From Nageia nagi (Eukaryota > Pinophyta), in the NCBI GenBank assembly GCA_050084985.1, contig JBITNC010000001.1, positions 112,778,001 through 112,842,000 on the forward strand: a stretch of DNA of 64,000 nt, written 5' to 3'. A model generated the notes under the pieces. The model did no database searches. It had not been told where the DNA came from and was given only the letters and a program-made list of their open reading frames with translations. Shown one piece after another: positions 22,351 to 34,469 of this stretch. The stretch's first letter is position 1, and each line of letters begins with the position of its first letter. A program made the position numbers and the translations under genes.

Positions 22351-23437
22351 TGGTTGACTCATCTCATGAATTTTATCATGAAATATATGAGACACTAGAT
22401 AATGTGAACCAAAATATCCTACAAAATTCACCCCCTCCATAAGTGGATCCTCCACCCCACCACATGTCGATCCTCCATTCTCTCCACCTCCACCCCCTAC
22501 ACCTCCACCCCTACCCATTAGTGCAAATGAGAAACATTTATGAGATGTTATTTCTCATGATATTAACTAGTTACAAGAAAAAAATCACCACATTTAGTAT
22601 TCGTAACTCCGTAACCATGTTATATGGTTTGTATCTTTGATGCAAATCATAATTCATACTATTAGGAGTGTTGATGGGGATATGTATGGTTTTGAGTCAT
22701 GGAGAGAGTGCATGAGACAACATTATTCATATGGTATCTCCAATTGAGAGGTAAATAATTTAGGTATTACCAAATCCACCCTTGCTCCACTCTTCATTGA
22801 TCCATCTATTGGACAACCCATCCCACCTAACAAATAAATAATTCCTTATGATTTATGCATCCATCCTATGATAGCTAAAAATTTTGGGAATTGATGGTGT
22901 ATGATGTTTGATAAACCACCACATTCAAATTTTGATGCCCCTTTGTATTTTTAGAAGAAAATATATGTTGGGTGTGTTTTAAGAAACATGTGAATTATTT
23001 TGACATGAGATGTAATCAAGGGATTGGTCATGGCTCAGGACAAAATAGACCTAGAGCATGAGTTAATACAAGTTGATCCATGCATCCTTTACCACTCATA
23101 TATCCTCTTACTTGTTCTTTTCTTACCCTAGCTTTTCATCAGGAAATTATTTCAGCATTGGAAGCATTGAGTTAGGTGACCTAGACTCTCACCAAACAAG
23201 CTACCCATGTGGAAACTAATGTCAGTGGTCCTAGAGATGGTGAGAGATTTAGTGGAGTTGTACCTCATTTTTTCCATAGTTGTGGTAATATATGTGTTGG
23301 CCCTCCTTCAGCTAATTATGGGATATCTTATACAAAGATGATGTCCATGGATGACATCGACCTTACTAGGAGAGAGATACATTTCCTATTTTTAGTGTGT
23401 TTAGCATGTATGTAATGTGTATTTATAAATTAATTTG

Positions 23438-23489
<52 letters not shown>

Positions 23490-24236
23490 TTAATTAATTA
23501 ATTAAAAATTTAAATACCTTTATATTTTTTATCATAGATGATGGGAGGCTCCACTTTAGGTGCATCTCATAGAGGTTTTATGACATTCACTTCTAGATCT
23601 ATGGGCATACCTTATGAGATAAAACAAATATACTGAGTTTAACAATTTCCATATTCATTTTGTTAGATATCATTCACATATAAATATGTAAATGTGTATG
23701 CCAAAAAAAATGTCCTATTCCAAGTATATGTCCATCCTAATATGATTGCATTTGATCGACGAGAGGGCATGTCGATGGCTAAGTCTTCAACGTCCACCAC
23801 TCCACATGTGGTTACTCATATGTCTACTTCATTTTAGGTAATTTTATAAAATACATATTAATGTGTATGTGCATGCAATTTTTAGGTCTTAAAAATCTAT
23901 ATCCATTTAAAAACCTTACTTTTATTCAATAGTTTTTTATTTGATCTTGTAGGATGTTATTTCTCATGCATTTCATATTGATGAGATTGGTACATCATCT
24001 ACATAGTAGGATACAATTATTGAGGGAGGATCTTAGCATCATGATATGGTAATCTTTATGTGCATTTTAAAAACTTGTATATAGATTAAATTTATTTTAT
24101 TAAATATTTAAAAGAATTACAAATATGAATGATAATATATGCTAACTTAAATTTATTTATGTTATACAACATGAGGCATCTGCATCAGTTGAAAAGAGGA
24201 GGATTGATGATGGAGACACACCTAGACCTATATAGA
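22351..24236 (+). pseudogene. Unassigned coding remnant with proline-rich start
   Basis: From 22351 the plus strand reads MVDSSHEFYHEIYETLDNVNQN. A proline-rich segment follows (DPPFSPPPPPPTPPPLPIS in another frame, near 22460-22525). Readable pieces such as NEKHL, VDGDMYGFESWRECMRQHYS and IDPSIGQPIPP come next, with stops. 23209-23415 is a further open piece (RDGERFSGVVPHFFHSCGN). Near 24180 ASVEKRRIDDGDTPRPI ends in a stop. TA microsatellites lie between these parts, as in introns. I do not recognise the family. It could be a multi-exon gene remnant or a transposon ORF. Confidence 0.35.
23440..23504. repeat. TA microsatellite followed by ATTA repeats
   Basis: About 22 TA units at 23440-23484, then five ATTA units to 23504. 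Such tracts are unstable and form cruciforms easily. Confidence 0.95.
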
Positions 24237-24282
24237 TAGATCTAATATTTATTATGTAGTTTTTGTTTTTCTACATGTTAGT

Positions 24283-24347
<65 letters not shown>
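24283..24347. repeat. TA microsatellite
   Basis: About 32 TA units with one interruption (TATTAT near 24301). Confidence 0.95.
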
Positions 24348-24350
<3 letters not shown>

Positions 24351-24519
24351 CATTATTGTGGAATTTGGACATATAAATGTTATTATGTTATTACATTGAC
24401 TACGTAGAATTTTGACACATTAGTTTTTTTATGTATTTATGTTATTACATGGACTACATGTTGTTACATGTACTTTTTCACAAAATGATTATGATTTTGT
24501 TATGTTATGTATTTTTCAC

Positions 24520-24905
24520 ATAATTTTTGTAAGTTTACAAGATAACAAATGTTGTAATAACTAAACAAAAAGTTTACTAAACAATATTTTATAGATAATT
24601 TTAAAGTTTACAAATATTTTAATAACCAAAAAATAAATTTACTGAACAACAAGTTTACTAGTTTACAAGTTTACAATTAGGTGTATAAGTACATATAACA
24701 AGTTTACAAGATAACAACTTTACAAGTTAACTCTTGCCAACAACTTTACAAGTTTACAAGATAACAAGATAACAACCTTACTTGAGTTTACAAGATAACA
24801 AATTTAAAAGATAACAAGTTTACAAGATAAAAACTTTACAAGTTAATGCTTAATAATAACTTTACAAGTTAACGCTTGATAACAATTTTACAAGTTTATA
24901 AGTCA
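24520..24905. repeat. Degenerate tandem repeat of an ACAAGTTTACAAGATAAC-like unit
   Basis: The words AAGTTTACAAG, GATAACAA and AACTTTACAAGTT recur irregularly for about 380 bp. The unit is near 16-20 bp and strongly diverged. No coding potential. Confidence 0.8.
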
Positions 24906-25659
24906 CAAGCTATTTACCATGACTTGAGCAAGGTGATATAAAGTGGATAGAGATAGATATGATCCATGGTAGTAGGTTATCCAACTTATCCATAATATCA
25001 ACAAGTTGTGAGATATTATTTATGAACGTGTGTGAAATACAATTAGAGGTGATGAGTTAGATGGATCTAATCTATAGTTATTACCATTATCAAGGGTAAT
25101 GTATACTTTCTTAAGTCATAGTAATGACTATAAAAGTGATAAAATACAAATGTAAAATACCTTATTGTATTTTATAAGGTAATATATTATTTTTATAATA
25201 GAAAGATAAATTAGCATTATAATTGACTATATATACTATAGAGAGGAAGATGGTAATTAGTGGGATGGGCATGCCTGCAACTCAACCACCAACATGAGAT
25301 GCTCTCGTAATTTTTTTTTTGACTCAATATTGGGTAGAGAAGAGGCATACATATGATGCATATAAGATTTAATTGTTATATATGTCTAGATGATATAAGA
25401 AATATTATATGTTATATGGTGTAATTATCCCCACTAGTTAGCAAGATATTAATTTTGTTAGGTGATGTATTACTACTATATCTATGAGGTCAATGGACTA
25501 ACCATCTACTTCATAAGGTGGTATCCCCAATTATGGAACTAAGGATCTAATTCATCGGTCTTATTTTATTATATTTAGTTATAATATATCTCAAACATGA
25601 AGCTTATATAATTAATAGATTTACATAAAGGGTTACTTAAATATAATTAGGAAAGGTAT
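24906..25659. other. AT-rich stretch without recognisable gene
   Basis: No open frame, element end or clear repeat beyond short AT words. Confidence 0.5.
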
Positions 25660-25731
25660 GTCATCTATGAGAAATGAACCCAAAACCATGTGGTTGTAAG
25701 TCACATGATCTACCAATTGAGCTAAGATAGC
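25660..25731 (-). tRNA. tRNA-Val(TAC)-like sequence, decayed
   Basis: On the minus strand a 72-base cloverleaf can be drawn. The acceptor stem GCTATCT/AGATGAC has six of seven pairs. The D arm is GCTC-AATTGGTA-GATC with one mismatch. The anticodon arm is TGTGA-CTTACAA-CCACA with one mismatch and anticodon TAC. The T arm is TTGGG-TTCATTT-CTCAT with one mismatch and one wobble pair. Box A is good, but the T loop has lost the conserved A58, so it is probably not functional. It could be a tRNA pseudogene or the head of a tRNA-derived SINE. Pol III box B is two bases off consensus. Confidence 0.55.
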
Positions 25732-25903
25732 TAAGGGGAAGGGGAGATGAAGGGGTGAAGGGGAAGGGGAAGTGGATATGAAGGGGAAGAGAAAGTGGAG
25801 ATGAAGGGGTGAAGGGGAAGGGGAAGAGAAAGAAGAGATGGAGGTGCATAGGGGTGAAGGAGAAGGGTAAGTGGAGATTAAGGGGAGGAGGAGAAGGGGA
25901 GAT
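25732..25903. repeat. Purine-rich GGGGAAG tract
   Basis: The plus strand is almost pure A/G with recurring GAAGGGGAAG and GGAGATGAAGG words. A minus-strand open frame rich in P, F, L and S across it is an artefact of the tract. It lies directly upstream of the tRNA-like sequence. Confidence 0.85.
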
Positions 25904-26429
25904 AAAATTACCTATATTTTTTAGTCATAAATACCATCTGCATCGTCTCTTTCATGTAATGCATTCATAATTGCCTCATGTTCTTGCATTGAATATTTCC
26001 ACAACACTCTATTAGTAGGATTCCCTTAATATCTGGATAGTTTAATATTTGTTACCAATATCAAATGTAAATAGTGAATAATTTTCTTATTTGGTTCATA
26101 ATATTTGTATGATCCTAAACCATTCCTTCTTCATACTATTTTTCATAGCCATGTACCAACAACCACCACAAAACCTGTTGGGTACTCAAATCCATCATCA
26201 CCAAGTTGAGAATAAGTTAACTTATATTTTCTCTCAACACATCAACCCAATCAATACTCTAATTCCTCTTCATTCCCTTCAAGTGCCATAACAACACACA
26301 CATGTCTTGTAAATAAAATTTATATCTATAAAGTATGACATATAAAACTAGTTCATATATATACAAAATGAGCATTCATATAAATAAACTAAAAAAATAA
26401 GAAATTTTAAATTATTTTAAATTACCTTC

Positions 26430-26963
26430 TTATACAAGGTTAGAAATTAGATCATAATCATATGATTCAAACAATTGATTCTCATCTTCAATGAATAAAT
26501 TTTGTTGATCATGCACTCCTAAAGGTTTTAAAGATCTTTATTTCCATTCCTCAACCCATTTTATATTTATACATAATTCTAATTCACCTTCAATATAAGA
26601 ATAAAAAGAGCATGTAAGCTCCCTTGTCCAAATAGTCCATGTGCTTGCATTTGAACTCCTAAATGAATGGCATTTTGTTGATCCATTAATTATCTCACAA
26701 TCATGATGACCCATAATTTTATTTTCTTTGAATAACTAAAACAATCATTGAATTGTAGAATTCTCTTTTGATCCAACATATATATTTGTATTACACCAAT
26801 CCACAATTGCATGTGCATCTTGAATTTTTATTGAATATTCAAATTTAAGTTGTTCTCTAGTAAGAGCTCTTTTCACATATACATTAGCTCCATCATGTTC
26901 ACCTTTACCATGTCCAAATTTAAAAAATGACCATATATGTTGGATATTATGTTCTCTATGCAT
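26430..26963 (-). pseudogene. Coding remnant with GHGKGEHDGA motif (transposon-like)
   Basis: The minus strand 26963-26745 reads HIWSFFKFGHGKGEHDGA, then VKRALTREQLKFEYSIK and AHAIVDWCN. After a stop, similar-quality sequence goes on (HHDCEIINGSTKCHSFRSS, RELTCSF, WVEEW, QNLFIEDENQLFESYDYDL) to about 26430. I recall GHGKGE(H/W)DGAG..VKRAL as a recurrent motif in uncharacterised, transposon-related proteins, but cannot name the family. Both ends are missing. Confidence 0.5.
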
Positions 26964-27658
26964 CCTATTTAATTAATAAAACATCCATGCATTCTTAAAC
27001 TATCATGTACAGTTATCTAACCATATCAAATGTTATGCCATATGAATAATTCATTCCTTCAAATTTGTATAGAATATCTTAAGTAAAACTGGATAAACTC
27101 TTATGAGTGTAATCTATTATCACTTACATAAAAATGGTACTCCCTCAAAAATTTTCTATTATCTTCTATACTATCATCTGCATGTCTATATACGATATGA
27201 ACAAAAATGGAAACCTATTGAGAATTATAATATTAAGACTAAATTTCTTCGTATGATGCTAGAGTATAGTTTTTTTCAAAGTCTATGACTGATAATATAG
27301 TTTCATATGCAAATTATATGATTGATAATATAATACTAAGATACATAGGTATATTTAAATAAATATGATATCAAGTTGATGACATCTTTTGATGCCCCAA
27401 TCTTAAAATAACCTACAATTTGTGAGATATTTTTCTCATGGAGCGACCATGACCTTGAAAACATTCGTTAGTATAACATTGATTTTTTTATCCATCATTA
27501 AGATAATTTCATTTTAATTTCATAAAAAGCACCCAATATTCAAATATTAATTGGTCTTGCTTATCAATTTAGCATATTTCATCTCATTGAATTATTTTTC
27601 AAAGTAAAAGTACATCATTGATAACATTCAGGAGAAAAATTCTTCAACATAAAGGATA

Positions 27659-29237
27659 ATGAGAAGTATGAACTTAAACAAATCTTTATTTACCAAAATT
27701 AAAAGAAAAAATGAGCCCTTATCATTTAAGGAATCTCTGAAGCATGAATGCTTTATTGAAGACATGAAAGTGGAGTATGATGCTCTAATGAAAAATCAAG
27801 TTTGGGACTTGATTAGCTATCTCAATGAACAAAATGTGATTGATAATAAGTGGATCTACAAAGTCAAATATAATTCGATTGGATATATTAAAAAATTTAA
27901 AAAAATGTTAGTATCCAATGATTTTGCTCAAAAATATGAAGTTGATTATGATAAAACATTTTCCAAGGATATACTTAGGTTAATCCTTACTCTTTTAGTA
28001 GCTTAGGGATGAAAATTTTATCAGCTTGATTTCAAGAGTACTTTTCTCAATGGTGACTTAAATATGAATATATACATGAATCAATCAAAAGAATTTGTTA
28101 TAGAAGTCAAAGAGTCCTTTGTGTATAATCTAAAGAATTCCTTGTATGGATTTAAGCAATCACCTAGAGCTTAGTACAAAAAGATTTTAGGATACTTTGT
28201 AAATATTATGTTCTCTATGTGCTTCTCTAATACAAATATATATGTTCTCAATCAAGGACAAGAATTGGTCTTGATTATTCTCTATACAGATGATCTTTTG
28301 ATCATAGGAAATAATGATGATATTATCCAAGTGTGAATATCCAAACTTAAGGTAAATTTAAAATGAATAATCTTGGTCTCTTGCATTACTAACTTATTAT
28401 GCAAGTGTACCAATAAAACAATTGTACTTAACTTATTCAATCCAAGTATATCTCAAACACATTGCAAAAGTTTTAAATGGAGGAGTGAAAAATTGCTATG
28501 ATCCCAATCTCTCCTAAAATCACTCTAATTTTTAGCTCTAACTCTCAGTTGGTAGATGTCACATCTTATAGGTAAATATTTAGTAATCTTCTTTATTTAA
28601 TTATATTAGGAATAGATATTACCTTTATAGTAAGTATTATGGCATGATTTATGAAAAAACTATATGTTAGGTACCTCAATGTTGTTAAGAAAATCTTGAG
28701 GTATGTTTTAGGAATGAAAGATTTTGCTCTCAAGTATTCTAAGTTGCCCTCTTTTTTTCTCTTAAGGTACTCCTATTATAACTATGAGGGAGGTAGAGAT
28801 AATAAGAAATCAACCTTTTCTTATATGTTTAACATTGGTTCAAGTGCTATCTCTTGGGATTCTAAAAAGTTACCTACTATTTCCCTCTCCACTATAGAGG
28901 CAAGATATCAAACCATGTTAGTCGTGACCCAGGAAACTATTTGGTTTATGCATATGCTGAAAGAAATTAGGTATGAACAAGATCACTCATCTAATTTTTT
29001 TTCAAATAACCAATAAACTATTATTTTGGAAAAGAACCCTATTTTTCATTAGAGAATAAAATATTTTAAAATGTAATCATATTTAATTAATAAGAATATT
29101 TTGTATGGTATCCTACAATTGCAGTATTATCTATCAACCATAAACTCTATTGATGTATTCAACAATCCCCTTCATGAAGATTTATTCTACAAACTTAGGA
29201 AATCTATTAGGTTGGTGAAGTTTTATTGAAGGGGGAG
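27659..29237 (+). pseudogene. CopE: 5'-truncated copia RT and RNase H
   Basis: This plus-strand copia pol begins just before RT (EYDALMKNQVWDLISYL, NKWIYKVKYNS) and continues with DYDKTFSKDILRL, QLDFKSTFLNGDLN and LYTDDLLIIGNN, where the usual YVDD is YTDD. RNase H at 28651-29016 reads LKYSKLPSF, NKKSTFSYM and AISWDSKKLPTISLST. The 5' half (gag, protease, integrase) is missing. A polypurine tract GAAGGGGGAG at 29228-29237 ends the internal part. RNase H is a relative of the CopA domain. Many stops and frameshifts. Confidence 0.85.
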
Positions 29238-29939
29238 TGAAGGTTGAATTCTTGTTGAATTCATGGTTGTGATGAGAACTTCATCCCTAGGATGATTTTT
29301 TGGCTATATAGTGTTGATCATTTTATGTACTCCTTCATGGTTAGTTCCCTCTGTGTGAGGAATTAGTTGTATATGTTTTGAGCATATGATATCTTCTACT
29401 AGCACTATTTAAATTATCCATATGTGAGGAACTCATATGTTCTTACACTCTATTTTTTATGTTTATTAACACATATTTTTATATAATAAATGAATGAGTA
29501 TTGAATTGGCATCTTCGTGATGACTTATAGTGCATTGTTGATAAGTTTATGAAAGACATTACTTAATTCATTTATCTTATGTTGATATGAATGTTTATAT
29601 GATGCATTTGAATAGTCTTCTTTATGAGTTGCTTGTAGGTTGTAAGTTTCTTCTTGAAAGTGCAGGTTACCTACTTCAAGTGGAAACACTCATGGAGGAT
29701 CATCATGTCAACTTGTTATCGAATGAATACTTTGTACAATGAAATCAATTGAAGTTAATGATTGTATTGTAAACCATTTTTCAAATGATAAAGTAGTGAG
29801 CATTAATATAGGATCTTGATTATTCCTAAAATATGTAAATGTTATCATATTTGATTGTATATCTATGGAGAACAACTCTTTGTTACTCTCTCCTTCTTCT
29901 CTCCTCTTCGCTCTATCCTAGTATTGTATTAAGTTGGAG
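29238..29939 (+). repeat. Probable CopE 3' LTR (right end unknown)
   Basis: It starts TGAAGGTTG directly after the polypurine tract. There is no second copy in the window, so the right end cannot be placed. It contains a TATA-like CACTATTTAAAT near 29404. The CopE LTR is thus not the same family as the solo LTR that follows. Confidence 0.45.
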
Positions 29940-30436
29940 TGTTGGAATGTATAATGCATTATTGTAAGGTCTCTTTATGTGAAGTCACTACTACTTAAAA
30001 TATATCCCTAGATACCTTTTAAGCATTTGTAAATAAGATAATGTAACTTATCCAATACTCCATCTCATAAACATGCCCCTTGGGCAAAAGGGTGAAGCAT
30101 GTTATGATATTGTACATTGGTTAAAAGGATGATCCAAGGAAGAATTTTGCCCTATAAATAAAGGGTCTCCCCTCTTAGTTATTTACTCAAGTTTGTAGCA
30201 AATTTATGATCTATGATTGTTAGGAGAAGTGAGAAATAGGTCTTGTAAGAGAGTGTTATTTAAGAATAAGATCTTAGATTAATGGATGTACTATCTTTCA
30301 TGAGAAGAGTCACTTTACATATGCTGTTAACTTTGTGAGATTGACTATCTTGTGATGCTATGTTATTGATATTTGGGAAATCTTTCATGTGATATTTATA
30401 GAATAGGAATTTAATCATTTAGACTTATTCCCCTCA
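29940..30436 (+). repeat. Solo LTR related to the CopA LTR
   Basis: 497 bp from TGTTGGAATGTATAATGCAT to TATTCCCCTCA, similar in inverted orientation to 18960-19446. A TATA box CCTATAAATA is at 30151-30160. No internal region follows or precedes. Directly flanked by an 8-base repeat AGTTGGAG (29932-29939 and 30437-30444), longer than the usual 5-bp duplication. Confidence 0.7.
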
Positions 30437-30580
30437 AGTTGGAGAGTGATAGGGAGAGTTAGGGGGAGAGGATAGTTGAGGGTGGGAGAGAGTGGAAGAG
30501 GTAGAGGAGATGGGAGAGAGGGGGAGGTGGAGTGGGATAGGGAGAGGGGGTGATAGAGAGTGAGGGAGGGAGGTGGAGAT
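30437..30580. repeat. GA-rich tract, with a second copy near 30905
   Basis: The plus strand is rich in GAGGG, GGGAGAG and GATAGGGAGAG words. A shorter related copy lies at about 30905-30955. Both are followed by AATTTTAAATTAATTACAAA, so they are two diverged copies of one repeat about 450 bp apart. The P- and L-rich minus-strand frame across it is an artefact. Confidence 0.75.
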
Positions 30581-31326
30581 AATTTTAAATTAATTACAAA
30601 TTTATAAATCATATATTATTTCTATAGTTAAATTTATAAGATAATTTTCAATTATATATTTATTTTATATATTTGTATGATGAATTAGTTATGCAATTTA
30701 GTATTATACTAATAAATATGTATGATAAAATTTATATTATATATTTATTATTAATTTTTAAAATTTTTAAAATTAAATGATTTCTAGTTTAGTAGGTCTA
30801 GTAGATTTCATTGATAAGGTTGAACTAGATGTTGTAGCTCTTGATGTTGTTAGAATATGACTAATAAGTGTTTGTTTTTTCATAAAGATGTTAGTTATTT
30901 TTTAGGGAGAGGACGAGGTGGAGAGGGATAGGGAGAGGGAGGCAAAGTTAATTTTAAATTAATTACAAAGTTATTTTTTTAATTAATTTGGAAGATGGAT
31001 TTTTGATAGAATCCTAACCTTTTACAAAATTTCTCTCAAATTAAGCATTAAGCTCAAGAACAAAATAAGGCACCTTATACTACAAAATATTTCAAAGAAA
31101 ATACAAAATACCATAACATGATTTCACTATAACCTACTACTAACAAGTAAATAAAAATAAACAAAAACTAACACTAAGGCTTCACTGTAGCCAACAAAGG
31201 AAAATAGACACACTAATAAAAAATACCAAGGCTTCACTATAGCCATATGAAACAATATAAAAAGGACCATCCAAATAAAAATTACTTCCTAATTTCATCC
31301 ACAAAGGCCCTAATAAAGTCCCTAAT

Positions 31327-31600
31327 GGGATACCATCATGGTAAAGTGATTCAAATAGATGGGAGGAGGTCACAAGTTTGAATCCCCTTGATGAATCCCT
31401 AATGATACTACATGGCTATAGTTTGGACATATTTCAGCTATAGTATGACTAGTTTGTAGGGCCCAAATACAAATCCTCACATGAAAAAAAGTCCCACTTG
31501 GGAAAAGAATTAGTGATTTAGCCTGATTTATGTGATTAGTGGGTAGGATCATGAATCTAAGAGGATTGGTGGCTTCAGATGACACCTCCTATAAATAAAA
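31327..31600 (+). mobile_element. SINE (tRNA-type head, A-rich tail)
   Basis: The 274-bp body starts GGGATACCATCATGGTAAAG. It has a box-A-like ATCATGGTAAAGTG near 31334-31347, a box-B-like AGTTTGAATCCCC near 31374-31386, and an A-rich tail ATAAATAAAA. A 12-base target duplication AAAGTCCCTAAT is exact on both sides (31315-31326 and 31601-31612). This combination is diagnostic for a SINE retroposed by LINE machinery. Family unknown to me. Confidence 0.88.
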
Positions 31601-31639
31601 AAAGTCCCTAATAATCTTGTGTAAGGTATTTTTCATCCT

Positions 31640-32560
31640 AAGGACCGTTTCTAACTTTCTAAGAATATTACCTTTTTAGAAGGAATTCATGTGACTAACA
31701 TTAGAAGAGAGATCATTATACATATCATCATTATTCTCCATTAGGTAGTTTCATTCACCTTCTTTATTTGGGGCTAGATTTACCTTTTACTGACTACTAG
31801 AAGTTACCTTATTATCCTTACCTTCATATGATAAAGTTTTATCATCCTCTAGAGCCTCCTCTTCCTCCAATGACTATGAGGAAATATCCTCCATGTACAC
31901 TAGCTCCTTTGCATATTTCCTCAAGGTAGATCCCCTCCTAGGCTTTGGGGTCTATTATAAATCCTCCCTCTTCATGTTTTTGGTATACGTCAACCTTAAA
32001 ACCTCCATAAGAGCTAATCACAATTTTGGGTCTAGTGGAAGCTCAAAATCAATTTAATCTTGAATCTTTCTTTGATGAATAATATTCTTAAAGATCATAT
32101 TCACTAACCCTTTATGGATTGATGCCTCATACCTCTTCCTCTAGATCTCCTCCACTATTTTGTCTAACTTAGCATAAAAGAAAGTTAATATATTAATCTT
32201 TAAGATATGAAGATGGTTAATCAAACCAAAGTTAAAGCTATGAAGTGATTCTTAATAATAATACATAATTATATACTAAATCATCACCTTTGCAACCTCA
32301 CCCCATGACATCGATAGGGAATCTCGAGAAACTCCTCTTTTTTCATGGGGTAGGGGGAATCAATTTTCCCAAACTTAATGAGATCCATCTTAAGACTATG
32401 ATTATCTTAATGAACTAGTTCTCCATCCATTAGAAAAATCATGACTTGGGGTAGCAGGGCTTAATTTTATCTTGAATTTGAGATTGAAGATCTTCATTGA
32501 ACCTGTAATCCAACTCATGAAAAATTAATGAGAGAGTCAATCATCATGCCCATAAATGTT
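31640..32560 (-). pseudogene. Unassigned coding remnant, minus strand
   Basis: Coherent minus-strand sequence with a few stops. Readable pieces are SWGEVAKVMI, FYAKLDKIVEEI, KRYEASIHKGLVNMIFKN, IIHQRKIQD, DFELPLDPKL and LALMEVLRLTYTKNMKRED. Then TPKPRRGSTLRKYAKELVY leads to an acidic tail SLEEEEALEDDKTLSYEGK. The pattern of a helical domain plus a long acidic tail looks like a real protein, about 250-300 residues, but I cannot name it. It lies just left of GypG and just after the SINE. Confidence 0.45.
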
Positions 32561-33842
32561 TTCTAAAAATTTTAGGAGACCAATCTCTTCTAACTTTTTT
32601 TAAACTTGTTCTAATACTACTAGAATTACATGCTCTAGGTAGGGATCCATGGGTGCATCATAGGTTCTCTTCAAGGCTATATTCACCATAAGATGCCAAG
32701 CAATAGCTTTTATTATATACCTATCATACATGCAACCATTTTTAATATAACAATTTGCCTTACCTTAATTAAATGACTAATTGTGATAGGTCATGAAGGA
32801 CTTGTAACTCTAACAGATAACATTTGGCCTTCTAAATAATATTTCAAATCTACACATATGATGAATTTACTGATATTCAAATAAATAATTTTATTCAAGC
32901 TAGAGATCATATCTTGTTAGGAGTGGTACTATCCAAGAATATGGGAATTAGAAATCTCCTTATACACTAAAATTACAATAAATTTGATCAATGAGAATAA
33001 TAATCCATATTGGTAGCTCATAAACTTGAAAGTAAAACTAAAAAAATCATTTCAAACTTTCAAATATTTAAAATGAAACACATATATAAGAAAAGAAATG
33101 CAATTGTAGATTAGTTTATAAAGTTTATGATCATAATCAATGGATGTTTTATTATAGATAATGAATTCCCTCATGATTTTTTAGAAAATACAAAAAAAAA
33201 GATATCGATGAAATTTTAGACTAGTAAATATTGGCTTCAACATCTTTTAATCAATTGATGTATCAAGGTCATGATGGAATACTTGACAAAGTAAAAAAGA
33301 AATTGAAATATGACTAAATTACTTAGAAATTATGTTGTCTATCCATGAGGCTTAACTTGTTAGTTGAGATGTCTAGTTTAGGTGTGGAGACCCAAGTACA
33401 TGTTTTAAAGGCTCGTGGAATCAAGGATATGCCATGTTAGCACTTTTAGACATATAAATAGTTAAGTTGGTAATTAGAGGTTATAATAAAAGTAAGGATA
33501 ATGATTGGAACCGATGAAGATGCATCTCAAAGTGGAATGAATTGATCAATTATTTTCATCTAATAAAAAAATGAAGTCATCCAAAAATGAATTAAAATTT
33601 TTCAAGGTAAAGGGATTGATGAATGATGAGTAGATTATATAATTGATATTTAGGATAGGTGGTAAATGTGTGATCATGATAATAAATCATTTAAGTTATA
33701 TTTTGGAAAGAGATTATCTTGATCTTACTTATCTAGGTTTTTTTCATTAAAAATGATGGCTAAAAAGGAAGTCTCGAGGATACTAGATCAAAAATGGGCT
33801 CCAAGGATCACCAATTTGATGTGGTTTTGAGTTGATAGATTC
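32561..33842. other. AT-rich stretch without clear gene
   Basis: Short open pieces exist but none with a recognisable domain; likely old transposon sequence. No repeat partner seen in the window. Confidence 0.45.
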
Positions 33843-34469
33843 AAACCAATTTTTATAACAAGAAATTGATGATATTAAATATGATAATGACCTAATTGAT
33901 CTTGAACAATTAAAATTGGATTTAAAAAATATATAAACCTATACTTTACCTATGACAATGAAAGGGGGTAAAATCTAATCGAAAGAGGATGAACGATGAG
34001 ATTCCCCAAAATATAGAACCATAAATTTGACCTTAGCCTAGTGATAGAACTAGAAACTCATCAATATAGCCTGGTTACCATTCTAGAATACCTCACACTT
34101 TCACTCAATGTCATTATCCCACCTTCAATGCATGGAATATCACTTACAAAGGGATGAAAGATCATAGGAATGGAGATATCAGAGTACAAAAAAATCCAAA
34201 GATGATAGGTGATGTTGAGAAACACTGATCATGATTAACATAAGCATATTTTCACCTTATACAACCCTTCCATATTTATAGGAAACAAGTCTAATGCTAA
34301 GGCTCCTCCTTATACTTATTATGATGTCAAGCCAACTTGTTACCACAAAACATAAAGGTAGATGAGAGTATAAATGGTAAAGAGTATTTATTTAATAAAT
34401 CAAATAAATTATTTCAAATACCTAAAAGGGTATTTTAATTAAATTAAAATTCATTTTTAGGTTTTAACA
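33843..34469 (-). repeat. GypG 3' LTR
   Basis: Similar to 50947-51627 in the same orientation. Shared words include AATGACCTAATTGA, TTTCACTCAATGT, CACAAAGGGATGAAAGAT and TTACCACAAAACATAAAGG. In minus sense it starts TGTTAAAACC at 34469, after the purine-rich CAAAGTGGGGTATT (34470-34483). A TATA-like CCTATAAATATGG is on the minus strand near 34270-34282. The sense end near 33843-33883 is not exact. Confidence 0.75.

Noticed and set aside
25660-25731. Functional tRNA-Val gene
   Set aside because: Mismatches in all stems and loss of the conserved A in the T loop make function unlikely; kept as tRNA-like.
25661-25849. Minus-strand proline- and phenylalanine-rich protein
   Set aside because: Shadow of the purine-rich tract and of the tRNA-like sequence.
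30415-30612. Minus-strand proline- and leucine-rich protein
   Set aside because: Shadow of the GA-rich tract at 30437-30580.
33843-33883. Exact left end and target duplication of GypG
   Set aside because: Similarity to the other LTR fades gradually, and I could not find matching 5-bp flanks beside CCATC at 51628-51632.
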